Source: Cellulosilyticum lentocellum DSM 5427
Lineage (GTDB): Bacteria; Bacillota; Clostridia; Lachnospirales; Cellulosilyticaceae
Length of the DNA: 64,000 nucleotides
Reading direction: 5' to 3'
Assembly (NCBI RefSeq): GCF_000178835.2
Contig: NC_015275.1
Location: 3,625,001 to 3,689,000, forward strand
Under the pieces are notes generated by a model, which was not told the origin of the DNA, did no database searches, and saw only the letters and a list, made by a program, of their open reading frames with translations. Positions 45,185-55,322 of the stretch are shown here, in pieces (positions within the stretch are counted from its first letter, which is position 1; each line of letters opens with the position of its first letter). The position numbers and the translations under genes were made by a program.

Positions 45185-46714
45185 TTATTCACTAATTGGT
45201 TTCATAGTTGGGAATAATAATACATCTCTAATAGATGCTGAGTTAGTAAGGAGCATCACAAGTCTGTCCACACCAACTCCAAGGCCACCTGTTGGTGGTA
45301 AGCCGTATTCTAAAGCTGTTAAGAAGTCTTCATCAATTTCACAAGCTTCATCATCGCCAGCTGCTCTAAGCTCTTCTTGACGTTTGAAACGACCTCTTTG
45401 GTCGATTGGATCATTAAGCTCAGAGAATGCATTAGCATGTTCACGCCCAACGATGAAAAGTTCAAATCTTTCTGTGTACTCTGGGTCTAATGGTTTACGT
45501 TTAGAAAGAGGAGAAATTTCTACTGGATGTTCTGTTAAGAAGGTTGGCTGAATAAGGTGTTCTTCAACAAATTCCTCAAAGAATAAGTTAAGGATATCAC
45601 CTTTCATATGATGTTCTTCAAAAGCAACATGTTTTTCTTTAGCAATAGCTCTAGCTTCTTCAAGATCTTTAATTGCTCTAAAGTCTACTCCTGTATATTG
45701 TTTAACAGCATCTACCATAGAAATTCTAGCAAATGGTTTGTCAAGGTCGATTGTTACGCCATCATACTCAATAACTGCTGTTCCATTGACTTCTTTGCAT
45801 ACGTGTCTAATCATTTCTTCTGTAATATCCATCATATCATTGTAATCAGCAAAAGCTTGATATAATTCCATAATTGTAAACTCTGGATTATGTCTGATTG
45901 ACATACCCTCGTTACGGAATACCCTACCGATTTCATAAACGCGATCAAAACCACCTACGATTAAGCGTTTTAACTTAAGTTCTGGTGCAATTCTCATATA
46001 CATATCAATATCTAAGGCATTGTGGTGTGTCACAAATGGACGTGCAGCTGCTCCACCTGCAATTGAGTGAAGTACAGGTGTTTCCACTTCGATAAAGTCT
46101 TTGTTATCTAAGAAGTTTCTCATTGAACGAATGATAGCACTACGTTTTAAGAAAGTATCTTTAACTTCAGGATTCACAATAAGGTCTACGTAACGTTGAC
46201 GATATCTCATCTCTGTATCTTTAAGACCATGATATTTTTCAGGCAATATTTGTAAACTCTTAGATAAAAGTGTTACAGATTTTGCACGTACAGAAATCTC
46301 ACCTTTTTGTGTTCTAAAGATATAGCCCTCAATACCTACGATATCACCAATATCATATTTCTTGAAATCTGCATAATCTTCATCGCCTAATTCATCTTTT
46401 CTAACATAAGACTGAATACGTCCTTCTTGATCTTGAATGGTAATGAAAGATGCTTTACCCATATCACGTTTAGCCATAATACGACCAGCTACTGATAAAT
46501 GAGTTTTCTCTGACATCTCATGTTCTTCTAAGGTACTTTCGATGCTTTCAAAGTGTGCTTTAGCACTTTCACTATGTGCTGTTACATCAAACTTAGTAAT
46601 TTTGAAAGGATCTTTCCCTTTTTCTTGAAGACCTGCAAGTTTGTCATATCTTACTTTAATTAATTCGCTAACGTTTTCTTGTACTTGTTCTTGTACTTGA
46701 TTTTGATCAGACAC
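45185..46714 (-). CDS. lysS: Lysyl-tRNA synthetase, class II
   Basis: Charges tRNA-Lys. It is 509 aa with an N-terminal OB-fold anticodon-binding domain (about 75-165) and a class II catalytic core. Motif 2 is [22 protein letters not shown] and motif 3 is [19 protein letters not shown]; the lysine-binding block [15 protein letters not shown] is present. The start is GTG at 46714, after GAGGAGG. It lies 26 nt after greA, and the pair forms the usual greA-lysS operon. Confidence 0.97.
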   Translation of the reverse strand: MSDQNQVQEQVQENVSELIKVRYDKLAGLQEKGKDPFKITKFDVTAHSESAKAHFESIESTLEEHEMSEKTHLSVAGRIMAKRDMGKASFITIQDQEGRIQSYVRKDELGDEDYADFKKYDIGDIVGIEGYIFRTQKGEISVRAKSVTLLSKSLQILPEKYHGLKDTEMRYRQRYVDLIVNPEVKDTFLKRSAIIRSMRNFLDNKDFIEVETPVLHSIAGGAAARPFVTHHNALDIDMYMRIAPELKLKRLIVGGFDRVYEIGRVFRNEGMSIRHNPEFTIMELYQAFADYNDMMDITEEMIRHVCKEVNGTAVIEYDGVTIDLDKPFARISMVDAVKQYTGVDFRAIKDLEEARAIAKEKHVAFEEHHMKGDILNLFFEEFVEEHLIQPTFLTEHPVEISPLSKRKPLDPEYTERFELFIVGREHANAFSELNDPIDQRGRFKRQEELRAAGDDEACEIDEDFLTALEYGLPPTGGLGVGVDRLVMLLTNSASIRDVLLFPTMKPISE

Positions 46715-46740
46715 TACTGATTCCTCCTCGTTTGTAATGC

Positions 46741-47217
46741 TTAGTTTGTAATACCTAAAATTTCATATTTATCAACACCCTCAGATGTTTCAACTTCTAC
46801 AATATCTCCTACTCTACGGTTCATAAGTGCAGCACCTACTGGAGATTCATTTGAAATTCTACCATTGACAGGATCTGCTTCTGTTGAACCTACAATAAGG
46901 TAATCTACTTCTTCTTCAAAAGTATGATCATAAAGTCTTACTGTATAACCAGGTTTTACAATCTCTACTGCACCTTCTTCTGCTTCAATAACAACAGCAT
47001 TTTTAAGCATTGTTTCAAGTTCAACAATTCTTACTTCAATTTCTGCTTGTTCTTCTTTAGCAGCATCATATTCAGCATTTTCAGAAAGGTCGCCTTGTGC
47101 TCTTGCTTCTTTTAATTTTTCAGCCACATCATTACGGCGTGTTGTTTTTAAGTTTTCAAGTTCTGCCTCTAACTTTTTAATCCCCTCATATGTGAGTAAT
47201 ACTGATTTGCTTGACAT
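46741..47217 (-). CDS. greA: Transcription elongation factor GreA
   Basis: GreA rescues backtracked RNA polymerase by stimulating transcript cleavage. At 158 aa it has the standard length: an N-terminal coiled coil (about 10-75) with the conserved [30 protein letters not shown] (the tip acidic residues are in the DLSENAEYD part), and a C-terminal globular domain ending in [25 protein letters not shown] precedes the ATG. Operon with lysS. Confidence 0.97.
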   Translation of the reverse strand: MSSKSVLLTYEGIKKLEAELENLKTTRRNDVAEKLKEARAQGDLSENAEYDAAKEEQAEIEVRIVELETMLKNAVVIEAEEGAVEIVKPGYTVRLYDHTFEEEVDYLIVGSTEADPVNGRISNESPVGAALMNRRVGDIVEVETSEGVDKYEILGITN

Positions 47218-47410
47218 ATTTTTACTCCCTTTCTTATACCTCTAATTATTTTATATATTTTAGTAACGCTTATGTCTATCTCTATGTTTTTTACATTTTA
47301 TAATTTAACAATTATACCTTACACACCTTGTATTGTCAACTTAATCACCTTTGGCTAGCGTAGGTATATGTTCATATTATACTGCCCAATTTATGAGACC
47401 ACATTCATGC

Positions 47411-48385
47411 TTATTCATGGCTTTCTAATCGCTTTAAACAAGCTTCTAAAAGCCTTTCTATATCAGCATAAGTTTCTATAGCAGTCAAGGTTCTACGTAG
47501 GTCTGCTGCACCATGTACTCCTCTTACATAAGAGGTTAGATGAGACCTCATTTCTCTCATACCTACATACTCACCTTTGTATGCTTCTAATAACTTAGCA
47601 TGCTTTAAAATAACAGGTACACATTCTTCAAAGGTAGGCTCTGGCAAAAGTTCGCCTGTTTCTAAATAATGAACTGTTCTTTTGAAGATCCAAGGGTTAC
47701 CTTGAGCTGCTCTAGCAATAAGTACTGCATCACAACCGGTATAATCTAACATGCGTTTAGCATCTTGCGGTGTTCTAATATCACCATTTCCTATAAGTGG
47801 AATATGGATATGCTGCTTTACTTCCTTAATAATATCCCAGTCAGCGCTGCCACTATAAAATTGCTCTCTCGTTCTGCCATGAAGAGCAATGGCACTAGCC
47901 CCTGCTTCTTCAATAATCTTTGCCACTTCTACTGCATTAACCATTTCATCATTAAAGCCTTTTCTAATCTTAACAGTAAGCGGCTTCGTTAGTGCCTTAG
48001 CTACAGCATAAACAATCTCTCCGATAAGCTCCGGATTTTTTAGTAGCGCCGACCCTTCACCATTTTTAGTAATTTTAGGTGCTGGGCACCCCATATTAAT
48101 ATCTATGAAATCCACATCACTTTGTTCCACTTGTTTTGCCATTTCACTTAATATTTTAGGGTCACTACCAAAAAGCTGTGCGCCTATGGGATGTTCTTTT
48201 GGATCTATATATAAAAGATCATTGGTTTTACCATTTTCATAAAGTAACCCCTTGGCACTGACCATTTCTGTGGTCATCATTCCCACACCAAATTCTTTAC
48301 AAATAAGTCTAAAGGGCAAGTCTGTAATGCCTGCCATAGGTGCAAGAAACACATTATTGGGTGTTTCTACTGTACCAAACTTCAT
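47411..48385 (-). CDS. dus: tRNA-dihydrouridine synthase (DusB type)
   Basis: FMN-dependent reduction of uridines in tRNA. 324 aa. LAPMAGITDLPFRL at the start, MVSAKGLLY, INMGCPAPKITKNGEGSALL with the catalytic Cys, VKIRKGF, LHGRTREQFYSG and IGNGDI are all family blocks, with a C-terminal helical domain. Its start lies 13 nt past the coaX stop, so the two genes share a transcript. A greA-type gene follows after 193 nt. Confidence 0.95.
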   Translation of the reverse strand: MKFGTVETPNNVFLAPMAGITDLPFRLICKEFGVGMMTTEMVSAKGLLYENGKTNDLLYIDPKEHPIGAQLFGSDPKILSEMAKQVEQSDVDFIDINMGCPAPKITKNGEGSALLKNPELIGEIVYAVAKALTKPLTVKIRKGFNDEMVNAVEVAKIIEEAGASAIALHGRTREQFYSGSADWDIIKEVKQHIHIPLIGNGDIRTPQDAKRMLDYTGCDAVLIARAAQGNPWIFKRTVHYLETGELLPEPTFEECVPVILKHAKLLEAYKGEYVGMREMRSHLTSYVRGVHGAADLRRTLTAIETYADIERLLEACLKRLESHE

Positions 48386-48397
48386 TTTTTAATCATC

Positions 48398-49168
48398 CTA
48401 TCTATTTTTTTCATATATGAGTGCAAGACCTTTAAGAGTCAGGATACCATCATATTTTTCGATGACACTTGTACCATCTTGAATAATTTTAGCAAGGCCT
48501 CCTGTAGCAATTACTTTTAAGTCATCACATTGCATTTCTTCTTTAACCTTTTTAACAATGTATTCAATTTGCCCAATATAACCATAAACCAAACCAGATT
48601 GCATACTGGTAGTGGTGTTTTTACAATCTAAGATACCTTTAGTTTTCTTGATTTCCATATGTGGCAGTTGTGCCGCTCTTTGCCAAAGGGCATCAGCACA
48701 AATACGAATACCAGGAGTAATAAGTCCTCCTATAAATTCACCTTTTGCATTAACAATATCATAGGTAGTAGAAGTTCCAAAGTCTATTGCCATACAAGGC
48801 CCCCCATAAAGTTCATAGGTAGCTACACAATTGACAATACGGTCTGCTCCTACTTCTCTTGGATTATCCGTTCTAACAGCTAGTCCTGTTTTAAGCCCTG
48901 GACCTACAATAAGAGGTTTTTGACGTAAATATCTTTTGATGCCATTATTAAAGGAATACATAATATCAGGTACAACTGAGGATATAATGACAGCTGTAAT
49001 ATCTTGGATTTTAATCTCCTTTTGTCTTAACATCTCAACCATCATAATACCATATTCATCTGACGTACGTGGAGTTTGAGTCGTTAATCGAAAGCTGGAA
49101 ATTAATTCTAGTCCCTTCATAACCCCCATAACAATGTTGGTATTTCCTATGTCTATCGCTAATAACAT
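48398..49168 (-). CDS. coaX: Type III pantothenate kinase
   Basis: Phosphorylates pantothenate, the first step of coenzyme A synthesis. 256 aa with the ASKHA motifs of CoaX: LLAIDIGNTNIVMGV (phosphate 1), ADRIVNCVATYELYGGPCMAIDFGTSTTYDIV (the DFGTS part binds phosphate), and GLITPGIRICADALWQRAAQLP. AAGGAG lies before the ATG. It sits just downstream of coaBC, the next pathway enzyme, past a terminator at 49216-49248. Confidence 0.96.
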   Translation of the reverse strand: MLLAIDIGNTNIVMGVMKGLELISSFRLTTQTPRTSDEYGIMMVEMLRQKEIKIQDITAVIISSVVPDIMYSFNNGIKRYLRQKPLIVGPGLKTGLAVRTDNPREVGADRIVNCVATYELYGGPCMAIDFGTSTTYDIVNAKGEFIGGLITPGIRICADALWQRAAQLPHMEIKKTKGILDCKNTTTSMQSGLVYGYIGQIEYIVKKVKEEMQCDDLKVIATGGLAKIIQDGTSVIEKYDGILTLKGLALIYEKNR

Positions 49169-49215
49169 AAATGTTTTCTCTCCTTGCTACTCAAATTAAA
49201 ACTCCCTAAGCTTTC

Positions 49216-49248
49216 AAAAAGGGTGCTGCAAATACCCTTTGCAACACC
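49216..49248 (-). terminator. Terminator of coaBC
   Basis: GGTGCTGCAAA (49222-49232) and TTTGCAACACC (49238-49248) pair with one mismatch; on the minus strand the stem runs into CTTTTTG. It lies 10 nt past the coaBC stop. Confidence 0.75.
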
Positions 49249-49257
49249 GCTTTTATC

Positions 49258-50466
49258 TTATAAATAAGCTTTTACTTTATCTAAAATAACATGACCTAAC
49301 TGAAGCTTCGACATTTGCTCATAAGCAGTAACCGCTCCGCTACTTTCAATAATGGTAGCAATATTAGTATCCCCTTTAAAGCCAGCGCCATCCTCAGCTA
49401 TATTGTTAGCCACAATAAAGTCTAGGTGCTTTTTAGTGATTTTTTCCTTTGCATATTCTAGCACATTTTGTGTCTCTGCCGCAAATCCAACTAATACCTG
49501 ATGGGTTTTCTTCTCACCTAAACTTTGAAGAATGTCTGGATTAGGTACTAATTCTAAGGTTAAATGACTATTATCTTTCTTAATCTTATGCTCACTTATA
49601 GCCTTCGATCTATAATCTGCTACAGCCGCTGTTTTGATAACCACATCAGCCCATTCAAAATGCTGATGAACAGCTTCATACATATCTCTAGCACTTTTTA
49701 CATTAACGCGTTCCACTCCTTCAGGACACTCTAGCTGAGTAACACCAGAAACCAGAATGACTTTGGCACCTCTACTTACTGCATCCTTAGCAATAGCATA
49801 TCCCATTTTCCCTGAAGAATGATTGGTAATATAACGCATTGGATCAATAGCTTCAATAGTAGGCCCTGCTGTTATTAAAACGTGCTTGTCCTTTAAATCC
49901 TGCTCTGCTTCTGACCCAAGATCACTTCTATTTTCTAATAGCTCTGTTACGTAGTCTACTAGTACCTCTGGTGCTGGTAATTTACCTGCACCTAAATCAC
50001 CACAAGCCAGCCAGCCTTTATCAGGTTCTATAAACAAATAACCTTTTTCTTTTAAATACGCTATATTTTCCTGTACAATAGGATTTTCATACATGGCTGT
50101 ATTCATAGCTGGGGCAAAAACTACGGGGCATCTAGCAGCCATAACCGTAGTTGAAAGCATATCATCTGCAATACCATGAGCTACTTTACCGATAATATTA
50201 GCTGTAGCTGGGGCAATAAGCATTAATTCTGCTTTTTTAGCTAATGCAATATGCTCTACTTCCCATTTATGAGGCCTAGCAAATGTATCCGTTACCACAT
50301 AATTATTGGTAATCGTTTCAAAGGATAAAGGTGCCACAAATTCACAGGCATTTTGAGTCATGATTGTATTCATTTCATATCCTAGTTTTCTAAGCTTGCT
50401 AGCTACATCTAACATTTTATAACAAGCAATACCACCTGTTACACCTAATATAATATGTTTTTTCAT
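49258..50466 (-). CDS. coaBC: Bifunctional phosphopantothenoylcysteine decarboxylase / phosphopantothenate-cysteine ligase
   Basis: 402 aa. The CoaC flavoprotein half (about 1-185) has GVTGGIACYK, APATANIIGKVAHGIADD, PAMNTAMYENP and the Cys-containing GWLACGDLGAGKLP lid. The CoaB half (about 190-402) begins KHVLITAGPTIEAIDPMRYITNHSSGKMG and includes KTAAVADYR and KIKKDN. The two activities add cysteine to and then decarboxylate 4'-phosphopantothenate. It lies 14 nt after the ECF S-component gene, so both are probably co-transcribed. Confidence 0.97.
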   Translation of the reverse strand: MKKHIILGVTGGIACYKMLDVASKLRKLGYEMNTIMTQNACEFVAPLSFETITNNYVVTDTFARPHKWEVEHIALAKKAELMLIAPATANIIGKVAHGIADDMLSTTVMAARCPVVFAPAMNTAMYENPIVQENIAYLKEKGYLFIEPDKGWLACGDLGAGKLPAPEVLVDYVTELLENRSDLGSEAEQDLKDKHVLITAGPTIEAIDPMRYITNHSSGKMGYAIAKDAVSRGAKVILVSGVTQLECPEGVERVNVKSARDMYEAVHQHFEWADVVIKTAAVADYRSKAISEHKIKKDNSHLTLELVPNPDILQSLGEKKTHQVLVGFAAETQNVLEYAKEKITKKHLDFIVANNIAEDGAGFKGDTNIATIIESSGAVTAYEQMSKLQLGHVILDKVKAYL

Positions 50467-50480
50467 ATGTCACCTAACCT

Positions 50481-51122
50481 CTACCTTGCTAAAATACGCT
50501 GCGTTTTAAAAACCTTACTTAATACCTTACCTATTGCACTTACTAAAACAGCTGCTACAATGGCTTCTGGTACGCCATTAGTAAGTACAACGCCCATAAT
50601 CACCTTGAAAACAAATCCAATACCTTGTGCTGTATTACTTGCATAAGGTTCAGCTTGTCCAAAAAATAAATAAATAAAACTCATAACAAATATGGTATTT
50701 GTAAGTGAACCCACAATACCTGCTCCTATATAAGCTGACCATTTCGTTTTGTCAAACTTGCTCATGAACTGATAAGTGTAATAAGATGTAATCCCAACTA
50801 GTACCCTAGGTACAAGAGCTACCACTAAACTCCATACATTTCCTTTAGTGGTTCCTAAAGTATAAAAAGGTGAAAATACAAACGAAGTAACGCCAGGCTC
50901 AATAGTATTCATCACAACAGATAAAATACCAAATACCAATCCTAATATACTTCCTTCTATAGGTCCTAAGAAAATGGCTCCTATGATAACAGGGATATGT
51001 AGGATCGTTGCCTTCATAAAGGGTAAGGGTATAAAACCAATATGTGCAAAAGTTAGCACCAGTTCAATGGCTATAAGCACTCCCAAAAACGTTAGACTCC
51101 TAGTATTTCTTTTAATATTCAT
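50481..51122 (-). CDS. ECF transporter S component, probably pantothenate (PanT-like)
   Basis: 213 aa with six membrane helices, the fold of energy-coupling-factor substrate-binding subunits. TRSLTFLGVLIAIELVLT opens helix 1, and the long GAIFLGPIEGSILGLVFGILSVV stretch fits the family. The ATG at 51122 follows AAGGAGG; an upstream in-frame start at 51182 lies ahead of that signal. The location directly before coaBC and close to coaX argues for pantothenate; folate-type S components look similar. The shared EcfA/EcfT module is not in the window. Confidence 0.82.
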   Translation of the reverse strand: MNIKRNTRSLTFLGVLIAIELVLTFAHIGFIPLPFMKATILHIPVIIGAIFLGPIEGSILGLVFGILSVVMNTIEPGVTSFVFSPFYTLGTTKGNVWSLVVALVPRVLVGITSYYTYQFMSKFDKTKWSAYIGAGIVGSLTNTIFVMSFIYLFFGQAEPYASNTAQGIGFVFKVIMGVVLTNGVPEAIVAAVLVSAIGKVLSKVFKTQRILAR

Positions 51123-51222
51123 TTTTTCCTCCTTGCTGTCGCTCTTTAATAAGATGCAACGCTTATTTTTAACAGCATACATTATAGCATAATAGTTTAT
51201 ATTAGTATAGGCAATTTACTCC

Positions 51223-51663
51223 TTAGTCTTCCAAAAGCATTATAACGAATTCCTTAAAAGCTTCCCCATATTTTTCCACTATAGTACTAATAATCTCTTC
51301 TTTACTTTTATTTTCACTTTGAAGTACTACCACATCTCTTACAATAGCGCCATTAGGTGTATGATAAACCACATACCACATCTTAACAGCCTTTAAAAGT
51401 TCTACCTCATCTTGTTGGAACTTCTTAATTCTAAGTTCTGCTCCAATCTCATCATAAAAACTTAAGTCCTCATAACGTTGTTCCATAAACACTTCGCCAT
51501 CTTCATAAAAGCCTAGGGAAATAATAGCATTTGTTTTTTCTGCAATAACACCTAGTTTAGCTCGTAATGTTTCCTTAATATCCTTTGGTAAATCTTCATA
51601 TAAATCGTTGATATAGTACTTTTGTACATAAGGTGATACTGATATTAAAACATGTTTTTCCAT
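51223..51663 (-). CDS. Conserved clostridial protein, possibly DUF6145
   Basis: 146 aa, soluble, mixed alpha/beta. It contains LRAKLGVIAEKTNAIISLGFYEDGEVFMEQRYED and ends in a long helical segment. I associate it with DUF6145, a clostridial family often near birA and CoA genes, but only by overall appearance. No catalytic motif is visible. It starts 20 nt after birA on the same strand and is probably co-transcribed. Confidence 0.65.
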   Translation of the reverse strand: MEKHVLISVSPYVQKYYINDLYEDLPKDIKETLRAKLGVIAEKTNAIISLGFYEDGEVFMEQRYEDLSFYDEIGAELRIKKFQQDEVELLKAVKMWYVVYHTPNGAIVRDVVVLQSENKSKEEIISTIVEKYGEAFKEFVIMLLED

Positions 51664-51682
51664 AGTTCATTCCTTTTCCTCT

Positions 51683-52660
51683 CTAAATATAACCATATAA
51701 TCCTCTTACTGAAACTTCACCTGAGTGTATTAATTTTTCTTCACCAGTTTCAGTTTTAACGATTAAATTACCATCTATGGTAATCTCCTTCGCCTCTGCT
51801 GTAAAACTCTCATTTCCGCTTATTATTTTCACCGTCTTGCCAAGTGTTATACAATGAGCTTCATACCGGCTTAAAATAGCTGTTAAATGAGGATCCACTT
51901 TATAATGCTTATAATCTTTTTCAAAGCGTTCTAAAAATGCTTTAATAAGACTTGCTCGTTCATAATCCTGCTTTCCCTCTAATGCTAAAGAAGTAGCAAA
52001 TGGCAGTTCTTCAGGAAATGCTTTGTGATTCACATTAACCCCTATTCCTAATACAATATAGTTGATACGTTCCATTTCAGCACTCATCTCTGTTAAAATG
52101 CCACATACCTTTTTCCCATTTACTACAATATCATTTGGCCACTTAATAGTAGCATCTAAACCTGTAACCTCTCTGATAGCTTCGCACATACAAAGTCCTG
52201 CTACTAAGGTTAATTGACTTGCATATTGAGGTAAAATCTCTGGTTTTAAAATAAGGCTCATCCATATCCCTGTACCTGCTGGAGAGTTCCAATTTCTTCC
52301 TAAACGCCCCTTCCCCGCAGATTGTTGATCAGCAATCACCAAAGTCCCTTCACTTGCCCCTTCTCTTGCTAAAGCTTTCGCCTTTTCATTGGTAGAATCA
52401 ACTACCTCATAATACTTAATCACTTGTCCTAAAGTATAGCCGCAAAGCATAGGTGCTAACTCTGCTGGTGTAATCACATTTGGTTTTTCTACTAATTTAT
52501 ATCCTTTTTTAGTACTTGATTCTATAATATAGCCTTCTCCCTGAAGCTTTTTAATAGCTTTCCATACAGCTGCTCTCGTTACACCTAGACTTTGACTCAT
52601 TTCTTCTCCTGATATATATGCTTCTTGCTTTTTTAATAAGGCAAGTACTTTATCTTTCAT
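51683..52660 (-). CDS. birA: Bifunctional biotin ligase / biotin operon repressor BirA
   Basis: 325 aa. The N-terminal winged HTH (about 5-60, GEEMSQSLGVTRAAVWKAIKKLQGEGY) shows it is the repressor-type form. The catalytic domain has the GRGRXGR-type loop as SAGKGRLGRNWNSPAGTGIWMSLIL, KWPNDIVVNGKKVCGILTEM and LGIGVNVNH. A C-terminal SH3-like domain follows. It attaches biotin to carboxylases and may control biotin genes. The ATG at 52660 follows GGAGGAG; the open frame runs back to 52711 ahead of that signal. Confidence 0.96.
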   Translation of the reverse strand: MKDKVLALLKKQEAYISGEEMSQSLGVTRAAVWKAIKKLQGEGYIIESSTKKGYKLVEKPNVITPAELAPMLCGYTLGQVIKYYEVVDSTNEKAKALAREGASEGTLVIADQQSAGKGRLGRNWNSPAGTGIWMSLILKPEILPQYASQLTLVAGLCMCEAIREVTGLDATIKWPNDIVVNGKKVCGILTEMSAEMERINYIVLGIGVNVNHKAFPEELPFATSLALEGKQDYERASLIKAFLERFEKDYKHYKVDPHLTAILSRYEAHCITLGKTVKIISGNESFTAEAKEITIDGNLIVKTETGEEKLIHSGEVSVRGLYGYI

Positions 52661-52760
52661 TATTACTCCTCCATCCCTTGGAACCTCACATATGATATAT
52701 TTATATAACACTTTAAGTCATATGGCAATAGGATAAGTATGTTAGTTCTCCCTTAGTGAG

Positions 52761-52792
52761 CAAAAGGCTGCTACACCTAAAGTGTAACAGCC
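52761..52792 (-). terminator. Terminator of tilS-hpt-ftsH
   Basis: GGCTGCTACAC (52766-52776) pairs with GTGTAACAGCC (52782-52792) with one mismatch; on the minus strand TTTTG follows. It lies about 10 nt past the ftsH stop. Confidence 0.8.
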
Positions 52793-52802
52793 CCATTACT
52801 TT

Positions 52803-54770
52803 TTATAAATTATTTTCAGTTTCATCTGCTTTAGCTAAGCTTACTGATTCTGTATTTTCTTTTTGCTGCATAGCTTGCTTATCAGCTTCTAGTTCTTCTT
52901 CTGTTTCGAAGAAATTGATATCATCTACTTTATCAATATCAACACTTTCGCCTCTCATAAGCTTTCTAAACTCTCTACCAGTGATTTTTTCTTTCTTAAT
53001 CAGCACTTCAGATGCACTATGAAGTACTTCCATATTTTCTTTTAATAAAGCAACAGCTTTGTCATGACACTCACGAACGATTTCACTAATTTGTTTATCG
53101 ATCTCTGTTGCTAAAGCATCACTGTAATTACGTTGATGATTATAGTCTCTACCTAAGAATGGCTCTTCTTGTTCATCTCCAAATTTAATTGGCCCTAAAG
53201 AACTCATACCATATTTAGTAACCATATCTCTTGCAATATTAGTTGCTCTTTCGATATCGTTAGAAGCACCTGTTGTAATATCACCAATAACGATTTCTTC
53301 TGCTGCACGACCACCAAGTAAGCTAATAATTTCTTGAAGCATTCTTGTTTTAGTCATATGTCTATGATCTTCTTTTGGTACTGGCATTGTATAACCTGCA
53401 GCGAAGCCTGTTGGGATAATAGAAACACTGTGTACTTGCTCAATTTTATCTAAAATTTCATGTAAGATAGCATGCCCAATCTCATGGTAAGCAGTGATAC
53501 GTTTATCTTCATCAGTAATAACGTAGCTTTTCTTTTCTGTACCAATACCGATTTTAACGAAAGCTTTTTGAACCTCTTCCATATCAATAGCACGTTTATT
53601 GTGACGTGCAGTAAGTAAGGCTGCTTCATTCATTAAGTTCGCAAGATCTGCTCCTGTAAAGCCTGAAGTAATCTTAGCGATCGTTTCAATATCAACATCT
53701 TCATTTAATGGTTTACCTTTTGCATGGATTTTAATAATATCCTTACGTCCTTTAACATCAGGTCTACCTACTACAATTTGTCTGTCAAAACGACCTGGTC
53801 TAAGAAGAGCTGGGTCAAGAATGTCTGCACGGTTTGTAGCAGCCATTACAATAACACCTTCATTAGCACCGAACCCATCCATTTCAACAAGTAATTGATT
53901 AAGTGTTTGTTCTCTTTCATCATGTCCGCCGCCAAGACCAGCGCCACGCTTACGTCCTACAGCATCAATTTCATCAATAAATACGATACAAGGTGCATTC
54001 TTCTTTGCTTGTTCGAAAAGGTCACGTACACGAGAAGCACCTACACCTACGAACATTTCAACGAAGTCTGAACCTGAAATACTAAAGAATGGTACGCCAG
54101 CTTCACCAGCTACTGCTTTAGCAAGTAAGGTTTTACCTGTTCCTGGAGGTCCTACTAAAAGGACACCTTTAGGAATCTTAGCACCTACTTGGATATAGCG
54201 ATTTTGATTTTTAAGGAAGTCAACAATTTCTGCAACCTCTTCTTTTTCTTCTTCAAGACCTGCTACATTTTTAAAGGTAATATTTCCTTTTTCGTCGATG
54301 GTCATCTTGGCTTTGCTCTTACCAAAGTTCATGATACGGCCACCGCCGCCTCCACCACCTTGCATTTGTTGTACAAAGAAAATCATAATGAATATAAACA
54401 TACCGATAATCAGTACAATCTGCATGATTGGGAAGAATAAGCTTGTTTGTGGTTCACTACTTGTAAACTTAAATGAGCTTCTAAGCTCCGGAGATAAGTT
54501 ATAAATATAGTTACTAAATGCTTCTTGAGCAACACTAATGGTTGATTTATTACCGTCTTTATCTGTAACGATAAATTTACCATCATCACCACTTGAGATA
54601 ATTTGCTCTATAGATTTGATTTCTTTATTTTCTATTGCTGTCATTACATCAAGCGCACTCATTTTAGGAGATGTATCACTTAAATCTCTACTAGTGCCAT
54701 AGAATACAAATAAAGTCAGAACAACAACTAAAATAAGGTACACATAAGTTCCTTTGAATTTCTTTTTCAT
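52803..54770 (-). CDS. ftsH: ATP-dependent zinc metalloprotease FtsH
   Basis: Membrane-bound AAA+ protease that degrades misfolded and regulatory proteins. 655 aa with two membrane helices (about 9-25 and 112-134), an unusual run of seven Gly just after the second helix, Walker A GPPGTGKT at 207-214, Walker [10 protein letters not shown], the SRH region [23 protein letters not shown], and the zinc site HEIGH at about residue 430. The C terminus is acidic. AAAGGAGG precedes the ATG. It lies 29 nt after hpt, as in other Firmicutes. Confidence 0.97.
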   Translation of the reverse strand: MKKKFKGTYVYLILVVVLTLFVFYGTSRDLSDTSPKMSALDVMTAIENKEIKSIEQIISSGDDGKFIVTDKDGNKSTISVAQEAFSNYIYNLSPELRSSFKFTSSEPQTSLFFPIMQIVLIIGMFIFIMIFFVQQMQGGGGGGGRIMNFGKSKAKMTIDEKGNITFKNVAGLEEEKEEVAEIVDFLKNQNRYIQVGAKIPKGVLLVGPPGTGKTLLAKAVAGEAGVPFFSISGSDFVEMFVGVGASRVRDLFEQAKKNAPCIVFIDEIDAVGRKRGAGLGGGHDEREQTLNQLLVEMDGFGANEGVIVMAATNRADILDPALLRPGRFDRQIVVGRPDVKGRKDIIKIHAKGKPLNEDVDIETIAKITSGFTGADLANLMNEAALLTARHNKRAIDMEEVQKAFVKIGIGTEKKSYVITDEDKRITAYHEIGHAILHEILDKIEQVHSVSIIPTGFAAGYTMPVPKEDHRHMTKTRMLQEIISLLGGRAAEEIVIGDITTGASNDIERATNIARDMVTKYGMSSLGPIKFGDEQEEPFLGRDYNHQRNYSDALATEIDKQISEIVRECHDKAVALLKENMEVLHSASEVLIKKEKITGREFRKLMRGESVDIDKVDDINFFETEEELEADKQAMQQKENTESVSLAKADETENNL

Positions 54771-54799
54771 AATTAAATCCTCCTTTCTGACTCTTGGGG

Positions 54800-55318
54800 T
54801 TACCCTTTATTTACTGCAATATAAGGTAGATTTCTATAATATTGCTTATAATCTAAACCATAGCCAATCACAAATTCATTGCCTACCTTGAAGCCTTCAT
54901 ACTCTACTTCAACGTCTGTTACACGTTCTTCTTCTTTATTAAGTAAGGTACAAAGCTTAATACTTGCAGGCTTTCTTTCTCCTAACATTTTTCTCACATA
55001 AGCTAGCGTTCTACCTGAATCAATAATATCTTCTACTATAAGTACATGTTTATCCGTAATTGGCTCATCTAAATCCTTAACGATTTTTACAATACCACTA
55101 CTTTTATACTCATCACCATAGCTAGATACTACCATAAACTCCATTTTGAGTGGTACTGTAATATGTTTAACAAGGTCAGTCATAAACATGACCCCACCTT
55201 TTAAGATACACAAAACAATAATCTCTTTCCCCTCATAATCATGACTGATTTCAGCTCCTAACTCAGCGATGCGAGCTTGCAATCTTTCTTCTGATATGAG
55301 CGTTTCTAAATTAAGCAT
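54800..55318 (-). CDS. hpt: Hypoxanthine phosphoribosyltransferase
   Basis: Purine salvage enzyme making IMP or GMP from hypoxanthine or guanine and PRPP. 172 aa. The PRPP signature is [17 protein letters not shown], with [11 protein letters not shown] and [11 protein letters not shown] upstream and [19 protein letters not shown] at the end. The ATG at 55318 uses GAGAGG, which forms the last codons of tilS, as its ribosome binding site. The reading frame also opens at 55333, but that start has no signal. It overlaps the tilS-ftsH operon as usual. Confidence 0.95.
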   Translation of the reverse strand: MLNLETLISEERLQARIAELGAEISHDYEGKEIIVLCILKGGVMFMTDLVKHITVPLKMEFMVVSSYGDEYKSSGIVKIVKDLDEPITDKHVLIVEDIIDSGRTLAYVRKMLGERKPASIKLCTLLNKEEERVTDVEVEYEGFKVGNEFVIGYGLDYKQYYRNLPYIAVNKG

Positions 55319-55322
55319 GCCT

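Noticed and set aside
46715-47410. T-box or other riboswitch ahead of lysS or greA
   Set aside because: No T-box core (AGGGTGGNACCGCG) or other riboswitch signature was seen; lysS follows greA within 26 nt.
54298-54504. Open frames opposite ftsH with a poly-proline stretch
   Set aside because: They are shadows of the Gly-rich linker of FtsH on the other strand.
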